From Shewanella electrodiphila (GTDB lineage Bacteria; Pseudomonadota; Gammaproteobacteria; Enterobacterales; Shewanellaceae): DNA of 64,000 bases. The position numbers and the translations under genes were made by a program. The notes below the pieces were generated by a model that worked only from the letters and a program-made list of their open reading frames with translations, did not search any database and was not told where the DNA came from. Positions 1 through 8,922 of this stretch are shown piece after piece (positions within the stretch are counted from its first letter, which is position 1; the number at the start of each line of letters is the position of its first letter). The stretch spans positions 456,544-520,543 of the forward strand of contig NZ_JAKIKU010000003.1 of NCBI RefSeq assembly GCF_023283985.1, read 5' to 3'.

Positions 1-1314
1 CATGCCTTGGTTAACCGTAATGTTGTTACCCGCACCTGAGGTTACTGCAAATGAACTGTTACCATTACCTATTTGAGATACCGATACAGTACTACCTGAA
101 CTCATGTAACCACCAGCGAATGAAAGGTTGCCTTCACCTGTTTGAATAACTGAAACAGTGTTAGAGTCACCCATTATTGCACCAGCATATGATTCATTTA
201 AATCACCAGTCTGAACTAAATCAACTGTAGAACCTAAATCATCAGTCAAAGTGAATGAATAGTTGTCATTACCAGCTTGAGTAACGTTAACCATATCGCC
301 TGCACCGTACTGTTCATTTTCAGCAGTATTTAAATCACCAGTTTGGGTTAATGTTGCATGGTCACCAGCACCAAACTGTTGCGAAGAAGCCATGTTGCCT
401 AAACCGCCAGGTGTAGAAGTTTGTACCACGGTAGCTGTATTATCAGTCCCTGATTGTGTCACCCCTGCCTCATTAGAATCTTCATTTTGAGTTACAGAAG
501 CTTCATTATTATCACCTAATTGTGCAGTAACTGCGGTGTTCGCATTACCAGTCTGAACAACGGTAGCCATATTAGAGATAGAGAAATCTTGAGCAGTCGC
601 TGCAATGTTATCGTTACCTGTTTGAGTAATGACTGCAGAAGTATCATCACTACCTGCACCTAACAAATGGTTGTCAGTTCGTTGCCCTATTAATGCATCA
701 TTACCTGAGCCAGTTTGATTAACAGTACCGACAGCAGCATTAGAAACAACTTGAACAATCGCAGCTCTATTAAAGCCAGAACCGCCACCATATTGATTAA
801 TCGTTGCCACAGCATTATCTGATTGAGTATTTACTGCAGCTGCATAATCATCATTACCGTACTGATTAATTGTTGAATTAGCTGTATCACCACTATCTTG
901 AATAATACGACCCCAGTTGTTATCACCCATTTGAGTAACAGTGGCTGCTGCATCAAGGCCGTTATTAAATCTTTGTTCAACTGTTGCTAAGTTACCAGCA
1001 CCAACTGACGTAATTGTCGCTGTTGCAGAATCTGTTGCGTCATGCTGATAAACACTACCCATATTTTCAGAACCATCTTGGGTAATAAAAGCATGTGAAT
1101 TAGTGGTATCAGCTTGTTCAATACTTGCAACACTGTCAGAGCCGTACTGCATAATAGTCGCATCATTATCCATGCTATTTACGACTTGCGTTACGGTTGC
1201 AGACTGGTTCGTCCCCATCTGCTCAACCCATGCTTCATTATCATCGCTAGATGCATTAACAGAAGATGCTAAAACCGCTGCCGAAACAAGTATTGCTAAT
1301 TTTGAATATTTCAT
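1..1314 (-). CDS. csgA: CsgA-like major curlin subunit, expanded, 3' end outside window
   Basis: An uninterrupted frame of 438 codons runs from an ATG preceded by AAAGGGAAAG to the left edge without a stop, so the gene is partial. Residues 1-21 are a signal peptide ending in SVNA. The rest is a chain of roughly twenty curlin-type repeats of about 22 residues with the pattern Q-x-G-x-x-N-x-A-x-V-x-Q (for example TQTGNDNIAATAQ and TQLGDNNEASVTQ-like units), the strand-turn-strand signature of curli amyloid. The E. coli CsgA is about 150 residues with five repeats, so this protein is at least three times longer. It lies 26 bases after the csgB-like gene, the usual csgBA order, and should be secreted through CsgG and polymerise on the cell surface into biofilm fibres. 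Family membership is clear; export and assembly partners are not in the window. Confidence 0.85.
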   Translation of the reverse strand, partial: MKYSKLAILVSAAVLASSVNASSDDNEAWVEQMGTNQSATVTQVVNSMDNDATIMQYGSDSVASIEQADTTNSHAFITQDGSENMGSVYQHDATDSATATITSVGAGNLATVEQRFNNGLDAAATVTQMGDNNWGRIIQDSGDTANSTINQYGNDDYAAAVNTQSDNAVATINQYGGGSGFNRAAIVQVVSNAAVGTVNQTGSGNDALIGQRTDNHLLGAGSDDTSAVITQTGNDNIAATAQDFSISNMATVVQTGNANTAVTAQLGDNNEASVTQNEDSNEAGVTQSGTDNTATVVQTSTPGGLGNMASSQQFGAGDHATLTQTGDLNTAENEQYGAGDMVNVTQAGNDNYSFTLTDDLGSTVDLVQTGDLNESYAGAIMGDSNTVSVIQTGEGNLSFAGGYMSSGSTVSVSQIGNGNSSFAVTSGAGNNITVNQGM

Positions 1315-1340
1315 GTCGTCTTTCCCTTTACTGAATTAAA

Positions 1341-1889
1341 TTAAAGATTTCCTTGGGTTACTTGGTAATTCTTAAAAGCACCCACCTGATGAAACGTTAT
1401 ATCGTGATTTGAGCCTAATTGGTTGATCTCAATATTGTTATAGAAACCAGCTTGGGTTACTTCAGCATTGTTGTAATCTCCTTCTTGATATAAATCGATA
1501 GAAGAACCAACCCCACCTTGCCCAACAAACGCTGTATTATTTGTCCCTATTTGCATTATTTGTAATTCTAAATAAGCACCAGTTTGTATTACTTCTGCGC
1601 TATTTTCTTGCCCTTGTTGCTGTACATTAAGAAAGTTGCTTTGACCAAATTGATTCACGTTTGCCACATTACCTTGCCCAGACTGACTTACAATCAAGTC
1701 ATTAGACCAACCAAACTGCGTAATTGTTGCCTCGTTAAACCCATGGGACAATTCATCAATCTCACTGATATCTTGACCTGCAAAACTCGGAAATGATAAG
1801 CACAATCCAACAGCACTTAATACGGCCATTTGAAACATACGAAAATTCGCATTATATCCATTGCAGATTGAACACTTATTCAAGGTCAT
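1341..1889 (-). CDS. csgB: CsgB-like curlin nucleator
   Basis: The protein of 182 residues has a long N-terminal region with a hydrophobic core (MAVLSAVGLCLSFPSFA) and cleavage expected near SFAGQD, followed by six or seven curlin repeats (TQFGWSNDLIVSQSG, NQFGQSNFLNVQQQG and so on). The ATG chosen has a near-perfect Shine-Dalgarno AAGGAGG eight bases upstream (1898-1904), so the unusual Cys-containing leader is probably translated. Position before the csgA-like gene matches csgB, which templates CsgA polymerisation on the outer membrane. The repeats are less regular in Gln/Asn spacing than those of the downstream gene, as is usual for the nucleator. The 283 bases upstream should hold the promoter, but no CsgD site was recognised. 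Confidence 0.8.
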   Translation of the reverse strand: MTLNKCSICNGYNANFRMFQMAVLSAVGLCLSFPSFAGQDISEIDELSHGFNEATITQFGWSNDLIVSQSGQGNVANVNQFGQSNFLNVQQQGQENSAEVIQTGAYLELQIMQIGTNNTAFVGQGGVGSSIDLYQEGDYNNAEVTQAGFYNNIEINQLGSNHDITFHQVGAFKNYQVTQGNL

Positions 1890-2172
1890 GCTTCCTGCCT
1901 CCTTGTTTTTCGATGTATATCAATTATGACTTGATATATGAACTTTTAAATCCGCCCCGAGTATTAAAGGGAGCTATACCAATAGGTTAAAAAAATTCTC
2001 AACCCCCACTTTAGTACTAGACTGACAAATAGCACTAATAGAGATAACAAACTGTTATTAAAGACAAAAAAAATATTGAGTTACTTAAAGGGGATATTAC
2101 GAAAGAATGAGGAAGAAACTATAGACGGCAAGAAGCATCGAACTTTATCAAACTCTATTGCATTCAAATAAG

Positions 2173-4029
2173 TCAACTTAGCAGTAAGTACATAACCCAT
2201 ATAAGCAGAGTTGCGCACGTACTTTGCCAGAACTTAATTGGGTTTCTTTGAATAAAAGGAATGAAGGTTTTAGAGTCGGTTTGACTGGGCGTAGTTAAGG
2301 CGTGAATGAACTCATTGGTGTCAACAAAACGTAATGATGGCTCAACTGATAAAGCCTTTTCTAATGCTTTATCCATCCACTCTGGCACCATAGGGTTGGT
2401 TTTATACACAGGCACATAGCATAATTTAACAAAATCATTTCGACTATGACACTTGGCTAATTGACCTTTAAAAGGTGGTTCACCCGCCAGCATTTCATAA
2501 GCTATGACTGCAAATGAAAATAAGTCTGCCCTACCATCTGATTGATAACCTAAGATCACTTCAGGCGAGGTATAGTCTGCGGTGCCAAGAATTTGATCGC
2601 GTTTAAGTGGTGTATTAATTTCAGCTATACCTTTTATATGGCAGGCGCCAAAATCAATAATTTTAACCACACCTTCACGAGTGATAAAGATATTGTCAGG
2701 TTTCAAATCTTGATGAAGGGTTTCTTTACGGTGAAACGCACGAATACCAGTTTCAATTTGTTTTAATAACTGCAGCACATCTTCAACTGGGCCACGTTGA
2801 TGCTGCACCATCCAATCGGCGAGGCTTAACCCTTGTAAGTATTCAGTAAGATAATATAACGCTGACTTATTCAGGTGGTGATCGACGACTTTCACCACAT
2901 GTTGACTACTTATTCGGTGACCAATCCAACTTTCAAGCATAAAACGCTCAATATAAGCAGCATCATCAATATAATTAACCGATGGGGTTTTCATGCAGCG
3001 TTCTTCGCCCAGCTTATTTTGTACAATATACACCTGGCTTCGCTGACTTTGATGAAGCACCTTAGTGACTTCATAATCATCCAGCTTCATGCCAACCTCC
3101 ATGGGTGGCGGAAATGGACGACTAGACAGTTTTTGATATACATCATCGATAGCTTGGGTGGGCAATTGTTTTATGCTGATAAGTTGTGCACTTAAATTAT
3201 CGCCACTGTCCAACTCATAAGCTTTATCGACTAGGTTTTGACAAAAGGTTTCACAGGCATCATCTGTTAATAAAGGGCTACTCTGTTGAAATTTTACTAA
3301 ACTTTTTAATAATTCATGATCGGTCACCACATCATGAATTCCATCCGTGGTTAGCAAATATATGTCATCAAGTTCAATATTAAATTGTTTGTAATCCACC
3401 TCTAGATTGACATCCATCCCTAACGCACGGGTTAAGTAACTGGTAAATTCATTAACAGAAGTACTATGATCGCGGCTAAGTTTAACAAGTTGACCTTGGC
3501 GAAAACGATAAATTCTTGAATCACCAGCATGTAACATGTGCGCCGAGCAAGATTTAAATACTAATGCGCTGAAGGTACAAACGTAACCTTTACGCGCATC
3601 ACGATAGTCTTGACCTAAACCATAAAGCCAGCGATTTAATGCTGTTAAAACACGGGTACTGGAAGTCAATACGCTCCAAGACTCAGGTGTTGAATAGTAA
3701 TCAGCGATAAAGTTAGACACACTAATAGCGGATGCCTTAGCACCACCTTCAGCCGCACTCACTCCATCGCTGATGACACTCACAATTCCTTTTGTCGTTA
3801 AGGTTAATCCCGTAGGTATTTTAATCCCAATTGCATCTTCATTTTCTGGTTTACGGCCTTTGCTCGACACTTGTCCAGCAAACACGGCTAATGCGCCAGA
3901 GATGGGTAATTGTTCTTGTTTTTCTGGGCTAGTTTGAATCGACTTAGATGTGATTTTAGAAAGGCTAGTCTCATGTTTTGTCATAGCATCAGTTTCAGAC
4001 TCTACATTTTGTTTAAGATTCAATTGCAT
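2173..4029 (-). CDS. PP2C-type phosphatase fused to Ser/Thr protein kinase, membrane anchored
   Basis: A 618-residue fusion. Residues about 45-285 are a PP2C phosphatase with the metal-binding motifs ENEDA, ISDGVS, HAGDSR, TTDGIHD and SGDNLSAQ. Residues about 315-580 are a Hanks-type kinase: Lys in CMKTP, Glu of helix C in MLESW, catalytic loop HQDLKPDN (HQD rather than HRD, so a non-RD kinase), and IDFGA. The glycine loop is degenerate (HQSQRSQVY, no glycines). The C-terminal 20 residues (WQSTCATLLIWVMYLLLS) form one membrane anchor, placing both domains in the cytoplasm. It is the last gene after the nitrate transporter, with Shine-Dalgarno AAAGGA before the ATG. Such fusions are known beside nitrate assimilation genes in other proteobacteria; a role in controlling nitrate uptake or reduction is an inference from position. 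Its substrate is unknown. Confidence 0.85.
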   Translation of the reverse strand: MQLNLKQNVESETDAMTKHETSLSKITSKSIQTSPEKQEQLPISGALAVFAGQVSSKGRKPENEDAIGIKIPTGLTLTTKGIVSVISDGVSAAEGGAKASAISVSNFIADYYSTPESWSVLTSSTRVLTALNRWLYGLGQDYRDARKGYVCTFSALVFKSCSAHMLHAGDSRIYRFRQGQLVKLSRDHSTSVNEFTSYLTRALGMDVNLEVDYKQFNIELDDIYLLTTDGIHDVVTDHELLKSLVKFQQSSPLLTDDACETFCQNLVDKAYELDSGDNLSAQLISIKQLPTQAIDDVYQKLSSRPFPPPMEVGMKLDDYEVTKVLHQSQRSQVYIVQNKLGEERCMKTPSVNYIDDAAYIERFMLESWIGHRISSQHVVKVVDHHLNKSALYYLTEYLQGLSLADWMVQHQRGPVEDVLQLLKQIETGIRAFHRKETLHQDLKPDNIFITREGVVKIIDFGACHIKGIAEINTPLKRDQILGTADYTSPEVILGYQSDGRADLFSFAVIAYEMLAGEPPFKGQLAKCHSRNDFVKLCYVPVYKTNPMVPEWMDKALEKALSVEPSLRFVDTNEFIHALTTPSQTDSKTFIPFIQRNPIKFWQSTCATLLIWVMYLLLS

Positions 4030-4046
4030 CTCAATCCTTTAAAAGT

Positions 4047-4080
4047 CTAACACCGTAGAGTGAATACAATACGGTGTTAG
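4047..4080 (-). promoter_or_regulatory. Perfect hairpin between the transporter and kinase genes
   Basis: Two perfectly complementary 11-base arms (CTAACACCGTA and TACGGTGTTAG) are separated by a 12-base loop and lie 18 bases before the kinase start, just outside its Shine-Dalgarno. There is no following T-run, so it is not a standard terminator. It could be an RNA-processing or mRNA-stability element that lowers expression of the kinase relative to the transporter, or an operator. The function is inferred only from position and symmetry. Confidence 0.5.
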
Positions 4081-4144
4081 CTGTTGGTATAAAAGCTTAA
4101 ACACTAGGGCCGGTTCAATGCTTTATGATGATTAACCTAGCGCT

Positions 4145-5611
4145 TTAGTTAACACTGATTAATGTCACCTCACCTTTTTCATTCACTTCTGTCATATGAC
4201 CTTTAGGTTCTGCCATAAAGAATAAAGTGATAAACCCAAGTACGGCGCTCACAGCAATCACATAGAAAAAGGTTGATGTGGGTACCATCGAATAAACTGT
4301 CAGAAAGAATACTGCACCAACATTACCATATGCGCCTGTCATACCCGCAATCTGGCCAGTTAAACGACGCTTAATCAAAGGAACTGCAGCAAATACCGCA
4401 CCTTCGCCACCTTGTACAAAGAAAGAACAAGCCATAACCACCACAATTGCAACTGGTAATGACCAAGTGCCATCAATTTGCCCGACGGCAAAATAACCCA
4501 CCGCTAAACCCGCAGTTAAAATTAATAAGGTATTCTTGCGGCCAAACTTATCACTTAACCAACCACCGCCAGGACGGGACATTAAGTTCATAAAGGCATA
4601 GCTTGAAGCGACCATACCTGCTTGTGCCATACCCAAACCAAATGTTTCCGCAAAAAATAACGGCAACATAGACACCACTGCCAATTCAGAGCCAAATGTG
4701 GTGAAGTACAACACATTTAACACCGCTACTTGCTTAAATGGATAACGCTCAAATTCAGGCACTTCTTTAACAAAAATATCCTTGTTAACCTGATAAGTCT
4801 GATACAAATCGACAAAGAATACTCCTACCAACGCAGCATAAATAATGTTAGTGGTTTGCTCATCTAGCATACTGACGCCAGCAGGAGAAAGCTTCCAAGC
4901 AAGTAACGCAAGGGTTGCATACATAGGGATTTTCATGAAGATCAGTAAAGCAAAATCACCTTTACTGGTGACTTCCAAGCCACCCGCTTTTTTAGGCTTA
5001 AAATAAGTCGAACCTTTGGGCGTATCGGTGACATTAAAATAATAAACAAAAGCAAACACTAAACTCATCAAGCCTGTTAGGCCAATGGCATAGCGCCAAC
5101 CATCTTCACCACCAAAAAATATGGCGATAGCAGGTAAAGTAAATGCCGCTGCTGCACTACCAAAATTACCCCAACCACCGTAAATTCCTTCAGCAGTGCC
5201 AAGCTCTTTCGCTGGGAACCATTCACTAACGATACGGATCCCAATCACAAAGCCCGCACCGATAAAACCAATTAAAAAACGCGCTAAAGCTAACTGCTCA
5301 AAGGTATCTGCTACAGCAAACATAAAACACGGTATCGAGCATACACCCATTAACACTGAGTAAGTGAGCCTAGGGCCATATTTATCCGTCACCATACCAA
5401 TGATAATTCGAGCTGGAATCGTTAACGCCACGTTTAAAATCAGCAGGGTCTTTATTTGTGATGTAGTCAGACCTAAGGTATCTGCAATCACACTGAGTAA
5501 AGGCGCAGCATTAAACCAAACTACAAAGGTGATAAAAAAAGCCATCCAGCTTAAATGCAGCGTTTTCATCTTGCCCGAAAACGAAAATAAGTTAAATTTT
5601 TCAGCACTCAT
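4145..5611 (-). CDS. Nitrate/nitrite transporter, MFS NNP family (NarK/NasA type)
   Basis: A 488-residue polytopic membrane protein with about 12 hydrophobic segments. The first helix pair carries [17 protein letters not shown], and the conserved family stretches [34 protein letters not shown] and [17 protein letters not shown] match nitrate-nitrite porters, including the Gly-rich nitrate signature in helix 5. A second Gly-rich stretch, [15 protein letters not shown], corresponds to the signature in helix 11. It follows nirD by only 11 bases and precedes the kinase, so it is co-transcribed with nitrite reductase and should import nitrate for assimilation. The start has AAGGGG upstream. The choice between nitrate import and nitrate/nitrite exchange cannot be made from sequence alone. 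Confidence 0.9.
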   Translation of the reverse strand: MSAEKFNLFSFSGKMKTLHLSWMAFFITFVVWFNAAPLLSVIADTLGLTTSQIKTLLILNVALTIPARIIIGMVTDKYGPRLTYSVLMGVCSIPCFMFAVADTFEQLALARFLIGFIGAGFVIGIRIVSEWFPAKELGTAEGIYGGWGNFGSAAAAFTLPAIAIFFGGEDGWRYAIGLTGLMSLVFAFVYYFNVTDTPKGSTYFKPKKAGGLEVTSKGDFALLIFMKIPMYATLALLAWKLSPAGVSMLDEQTTNIIYAALVGVFFVDLYQTYQVNKDIFVKEVPEFERYPFKQVAVLNVLYFTTFGSELAVVSMLPLFFAETFGLGMAQAGMVASSYAFMNLMSRPGGGWLSDKFGRKNTLLILTAGLAVGYFAVGQIDGTWSLPVAIVVVMACSFFVQGGEGAVFAAVPLIKRRLTGQIAGMTGAYGNVGAVFFLTVYSMVPTSTFFYVIAVSAVLGFITLFFMAEPKGHMTEVNEKGEVTLISVN

Positions 5612-5622
5612 ATAAAGGCCCC

Positions 5623-5949
5623 TTATGACTTAGCCAAGATCAGAACTTGGCCAGCTTCTTTTTTAATTTCATAGGGAGAAGCCACTAACGCTTCATCTTC
5701 GATACAAATACCCGTTTCAAGGCTGTAATGTTGTTTATAAAGCGGTGATGCGACACATAACACCCCTTCCATATCACAAACTAATCCTCTCGCTAATAAG
5801 CTAACGCCAGTAGCAGGGTCAACATTATCAATGGCATATAAACCATGTTGACCTAAATCAAATATTGCGACGGCTTTTCCTGCAACCCAAGCTGCAACAC
5901 CGGTTCCTTGAGGCAAAGTAGACTCATTACACACGTTTACCCAACTCAT
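5623..5949 (-). CDS. nirD: Assimilatory nitrite reductase small subunit
   Basis: A 108-residue protein of the Rieske-like NirD family that pairs with NirB. It keeps the family core ([54 protein letters not shown]) but, as normal for NirD, lacks the Cys/His ligands of true Rieske proteins, since the positions after DPATG and LYKQ are not C-x-H and C-x-x-H. Its ATG overlaps the stop of nirB (ATGA), indicating translational coupling and equal stoichiometry. The length matches E. coli NirD (108 residues). Confidence 0.95.
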   Translation of the reverse strand: MSWVNVCNESTLPQGTGVAAWVAGKAVAIFDLGQHGLYAIDNVDPATGVSLLARGLVCDMEGVLCVASPLYKQHYSLETGICIEDEALVASPYEIKKEAGQVLILAKS

Positions 5950-8600
5950 ACTAATTCCTCCGCTACCGCTTGCTCGTTTTGTTCAGTGGTGATGTCTTTA
6001 ATCGCAATATTTCCGGCACCTGAAGATTCAGGGCTTAACGGGAAACGCTGATCACGAACTCGTTCATATAAGTGTGTTTCACCATCAGGTTTAGCATCAG
6101 GGTTTACGAACTCATTAAAGCGAGATAAAAATTCTGGCTTTTCAAGACTGGTCTTCCATTCACACTGGTAGGTATCAGAGACACTATTCATTTGTGCATC
6201 AAGTTCTGCAGCAATGCCTAGGCTATCTTCAATTACGACTGACTGCAGGTATTCAAGACCACCTTCTAACGACTCCATCCAAACAGATGTACGTTGAAGC
6301 TTGTCTGCCGTTTTAATATAGAACATTAAAACGCGATCAATGTATTTAACTAAGGTTTCGGTATCTAAATCTGTAGCAAATAAATCACCATGGCGTGGGC
6401 GCATTCCGCCGTTACCCGCGACATACAAGTTCCAGCCTTTATCGGTTGCAATCACACCGATATCTTTACTCTGCGCTTCGGCACATTCACGAGTACAACC
6501 CGAAACAGCAAACTTAATCTTATGAGGACTACGCAGGCCTTTATAACGATTCTCTAAATCAATCGCAGTACCAACTGAATCTTGAACACCATAGCGACAC
6601 CATGTGCTTCCCACACAAGATTTAACCGTTCGCAGTGATTTACCGTAGGCATGACCTGTCTCAAATCCTGCATCAATGAGCTTATGCCAAATAATCGGCA
6701 AGTCTGACAATTTTGCGCCAAACATATCAATACGTTGACCGCCAGTAATCTTAGTATATAAGTCAAATTCTTTTGCAACAGCGCCAATAGCAATTAAGCC
6801 ATCTGGCGTGATTTCACCGCCCGCGACACGTGGCACAACGGAGTAAGTACCGTCTTTTTGTAAGTTACCTAAATAGGCATCATTAGTGTCTTGAAGCTGC
6901 ACATGACTGCTTTCTTGGTTTAATACATATTTGTTTTGTAATGAAGCAAAGATTGAAGCAGCAGCAGGCTTACAAAGGTCGCAACCAAAAGTCGTTTGCT
7001 GACCTGTTGGGGATTTTTTACCATGCTTGGTAATTAAGGTATCAAAATCAGTAATATTCTCTACCTGACATAAATGATAAAGCGACTGTCTATCATGCTC
7101 AAAATGTTCACAAATACCGGTGTTACATTCTACACCTTCAGCAATTAATGCTTGATCCATTACTTGTTTTACTAGCGCTGAACAACCACCACAACCTGAC
7201 GCTGCACGTGTACAAGATTTAATTTCAGCAATGGTGTGATTGCCTTCTTTCACTGAATTAACAATGTCAGCTTTAGTCACTTGATGACAAGAACAAATGA
7301 TTGATGTGTCTTTTAATTCAACAGCAGATTCATCACCTGTCATCAGTAATTCAACCGCATTACCTTCAATTTCATCTTGTGAAAGGTAACAATCTAATAG
7401 ACGGTTATAATCGCTGTTGTCACCAACAAGCACAGCACCTTTCAAATACTTGCCAGTTTCGTCTAGCCACAGCTTTTTATAAATCCCAGATTGGTTATCT
7501 GAAAGCTCAACAAACTGCGCATTTTCAAAGCCGCGACTTTCACCAATTGCAGCAACATCCACACCCAGTAATTTAAGCTTGGTGCTCATGTCTGCGCCAG
7601 TAAATGTCGTCGTTGAATCTACCTCATTAGCACTGGCTGCGATATGTGACACTGCAACACGCGCCATTTGATAACCTGGTGCAACTAGGCCAAAAATACG
7701 ATTCTGCCATAATGCACATTCGCCAATGGCGTATACGTCTGGTGCAGAAGTTAAGCAGTTATCATCAATGGTAATACCGCCGCGCTCGCCCATGGCTAAA
7801 CCACTTGAACGCGCTAATGCATCCTGGGGGCGAATACCGGCTGAAAACACAATCATGTCGGTTTCCAGGAAAGTGTCATCATTAAATGTCATACGGTGCA
7901 TGGCTGACTCGCCATCAACAATCGCCGTCGTCGCTTTTGAAGTATGAACAGAAACACCCAGCTCATTAATTTTGCTTTTCAGTAAATCGCCAGCTTTGTC
8001 ATTTAACTGTACAGGCATTAATTGCGGTGCAAACTCAACAACATGAGTGGTCACACCCAATGCCATAAGCGCATTTGCGGCTTCTAACCCTAATAAGCCA
8101 CCACCTACAACCACACCCACTTTAGACTGGCTGGCTGCGGCTTCAATATCTTGTAAATCTTCAATGGTACGATAAACCACACAGCGTTCACGATCATTAC
8201 CGTTAATCGGCGGTACAAAAGGATATGAACCCGTTGCCAACACTAAGCTGTCATAAGTGCTTGTTACGCCATCTTCAGTAGTAAGGGTTTTATTTGCTGT
8301 ATCAAGTGCTGTAATACGGGTTTCGAGGTGTAATTTTACGCCCCAATCTTGATAATCTTGCGCACTTGTCAACATCAGCTCATCAGCGCTGCCGGTTTCA
8401 AAATACTTAGATAACTGCACACGGTCATATGCTGGACGTGGCTCTTCACCAAAAACTTCAATATCAAATTGATTTTGTAAGCCTTGAGTGCATAACTGCT
8501 CAATAAAATGGTGCCCGACCATGCCATTTCCGATCACAACAAGTTTTGGTTTTACACTTGTCAGTTTCGTTGAATTCGACGTTCCTGTTGAATCAGCCAT
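5946..8600 (-). CDS. nirB: Assimilatory NAD(P)H-nitrite reductase large subunit
   Basis: An 884-residue cytoplasmic enzyme reducing nitrite to ammonium. In order: FAD-binding GNGMVG near residue 24, NAD(P)-binding GGGLLG near 165, a BFD [2Fe-2S] motif (CSCHQVTKADI and GCGGC) near 440-480, a second Cys pair (FGCDLCKP) near 540, and the sirohaem/[4Fe-4S] ligands CVGSTWC and GCTREC near 660-710. All four cluster cysteines are present. It is slightly longer than E. coli NirB (847) because of an N-terminal Ser/Thr-rich extension and a C-terminal tail. The ATG has AAAAAAGGAG upstream. Sirohaem would depend on the nearby cobA. Expression is expected to need sigma-54 and read-through of the leader terminator described separately. 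Confidence 0.96.
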   Translation of the reverse strand: MADSTGTSNSTKLTSVKPKLVVIGNGMVGHHFIEQLCTQGLQNQFDIEVFGEEPRPAYDRVQLSKYFETGSADELMLTSAQDYQDWGVKLHLETRITALDTANKTLTTEDGVTSTYDSLVLATGSYPFVPPINGNDRERCVVYRTIEDLQDIEAAASQSKVGVVVGGGLLGLEAANALMALGVTTHVVEFAPQLMPVQLNDKAGDLLKSKINELGVSVHTSKATTAIVDGESAMHRMTFNDDTFLETDMIVFSAGIRPQDALARSSGLAMGERGGITIDDNCLTSAPDVYAIGECALWQNRIFGLVAPGYQMARVAVSHIAASANEVDSTTTFTGADMSTKLKLLGVDVAAIGESRGFENAQFVELSDNQSGIYKKLWLDETGKYLKGAVLVGDNSDYNRLLDCYLSQDEIEGNAVELLMTGDESAVELKDTSIICSCHQVTKADIVNSVKEGNHTIAEIKSCTRAASGCGGCSALVKQVMDQALIAEGVECNTGICEHFEHDRQSLYHLCQVENITDFDTLITKHGKKSPTGQQTTFGCDLCKPAAASIFASLQNKYVLNQESSHVQLQDTNDAYLGNLQKDGTYSVVPRVAGGEITPDGLIAIGAVAKEFDLYTKITGGQRIDMFGAKLSDLPIIWHKLIDAGFETGHAYGKSLRTVKSCVGSTWCRYGVQDSVGTAIDLENRYKGLRSPHKIKFAVSGCTRECAEAQSKDIGVIATDKGWNLYVAGNGGMRPRHGDLFATDLDTETLVKYIDRVLMFYIKTADKLQRTSVWMESLEGGLEYLQSVVIEDSLGIAAELDAQMNSVSDTYQCEWKTSLEKPEFLSRFNEFVNPDAKPDGETHLYERVRDQRFPLSPESSGAGNIAIKDITTEQNEQAVAEELV

Positions 8601-8633
8601 CGTAGGCTCCTTTTTTATTTTGAATTAAAAACA

Positions 8634-8676
8634 AAAAGGCGCCACTCTCTGAATAAACAGAGATGGCGCCTTTGCC
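8634..8676 (-). terminator. Intrinsic terminator inside the nirB leader (attenuator)
   Basis: Read on the minus strand, arms AAAGGCGCCA-TCTCTG and CAGAGA-G-TGGCGCC-TTT form a stem of 16 pairs with a single bulged G and a six-base loop (TTTATT), followed directly by TTTTTGTTTTTAATT. It lies between the promoter and the nirB start, about 20 bases before the Shine-Dalgarno, so transcription would stop before nirB unless antitermination occurs. Just upstream, GGC-AAAGGC-GCC can form a small hairpin whose six-base loop has A at position 1 and G at position 4, the ANTAR-recognised pattern, and it overlaps the 5' arm of the terminator. That smaller hairpin has only three pairs and is tentative. Confidence 0.85.
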
Positions 8677-8834
8677 TAAGATTCAAATTTTAAATTTTAA
8701 AAATATAAACTAAATAACATTCATGATGATAACGAATTCAAGTTCGAGTTATTCAGACGCCATTGCCTGCGTTAACACTCATCATGATTAAATTACTGAT
8801 TACGCTTAACACTTTATGCTTTACCTAACTATTG
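8677..8834 (-). promoter_or_regulatory. Structured 5' leader of the nirBD operon
   Basis: The transcript predicted from the sigma-54 promoter begins near 8834 and reads through about 160 bases before the terminator. The RNA can pair TCATGATGA (8787-8779) with TCATCATGA (8729-8721), reinforced by TAAC with GTTA, enclosing smaller hairpins: ACGC/GCGT around 8772-8757 and CGAA-CTTGAA-TTCG around 8745-8732, the latter with a six-base loop. This kind of leader is what ANTAR proteins such as Klebsiella NasR and Azotobacter NasT act on. The pairing was found by eye, without an energy calculation. Confidence 0.5.
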
Positions 8835-8844
8835 CATTGACTAC

Positions 8845-8860
8845 TGCATTGACTATGCCA
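8845..8860 (-). promoter_or_regulatory. Probable sigma-54 promoter of nirBD
   Basis: On the minus strand TGGCATAGTCAATGCA has GG and GC separated by ten bases as required for the -24/-12 elements (consensus TGGCAC-N5-TTGC), with one mismatch in the -12 box. The start site would fall near 8834. A 12-base direct repeat (TAGTCAATGCAG then TAGTCAATGCAA) overlaps and follows the -12 element. Promoters of this class need an AAA+ activator such as NtrC; no convincing NtrC site was seen upstream of this one. Confidence 0.65.
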
Positions 8861-8922
8861 ATCAACAAATTAACTTAAGCTTCTGATTTTATGTGAAATA
8901 TTAAAGCTTCCGGTTAACAACT

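Noticed and set aside
1103..1339. Plus-strand frame opposite the csgA-like gene
   Set aside because: It is the mirror of a strongly repetitive curlin gene, with no ribosome site or family motif.
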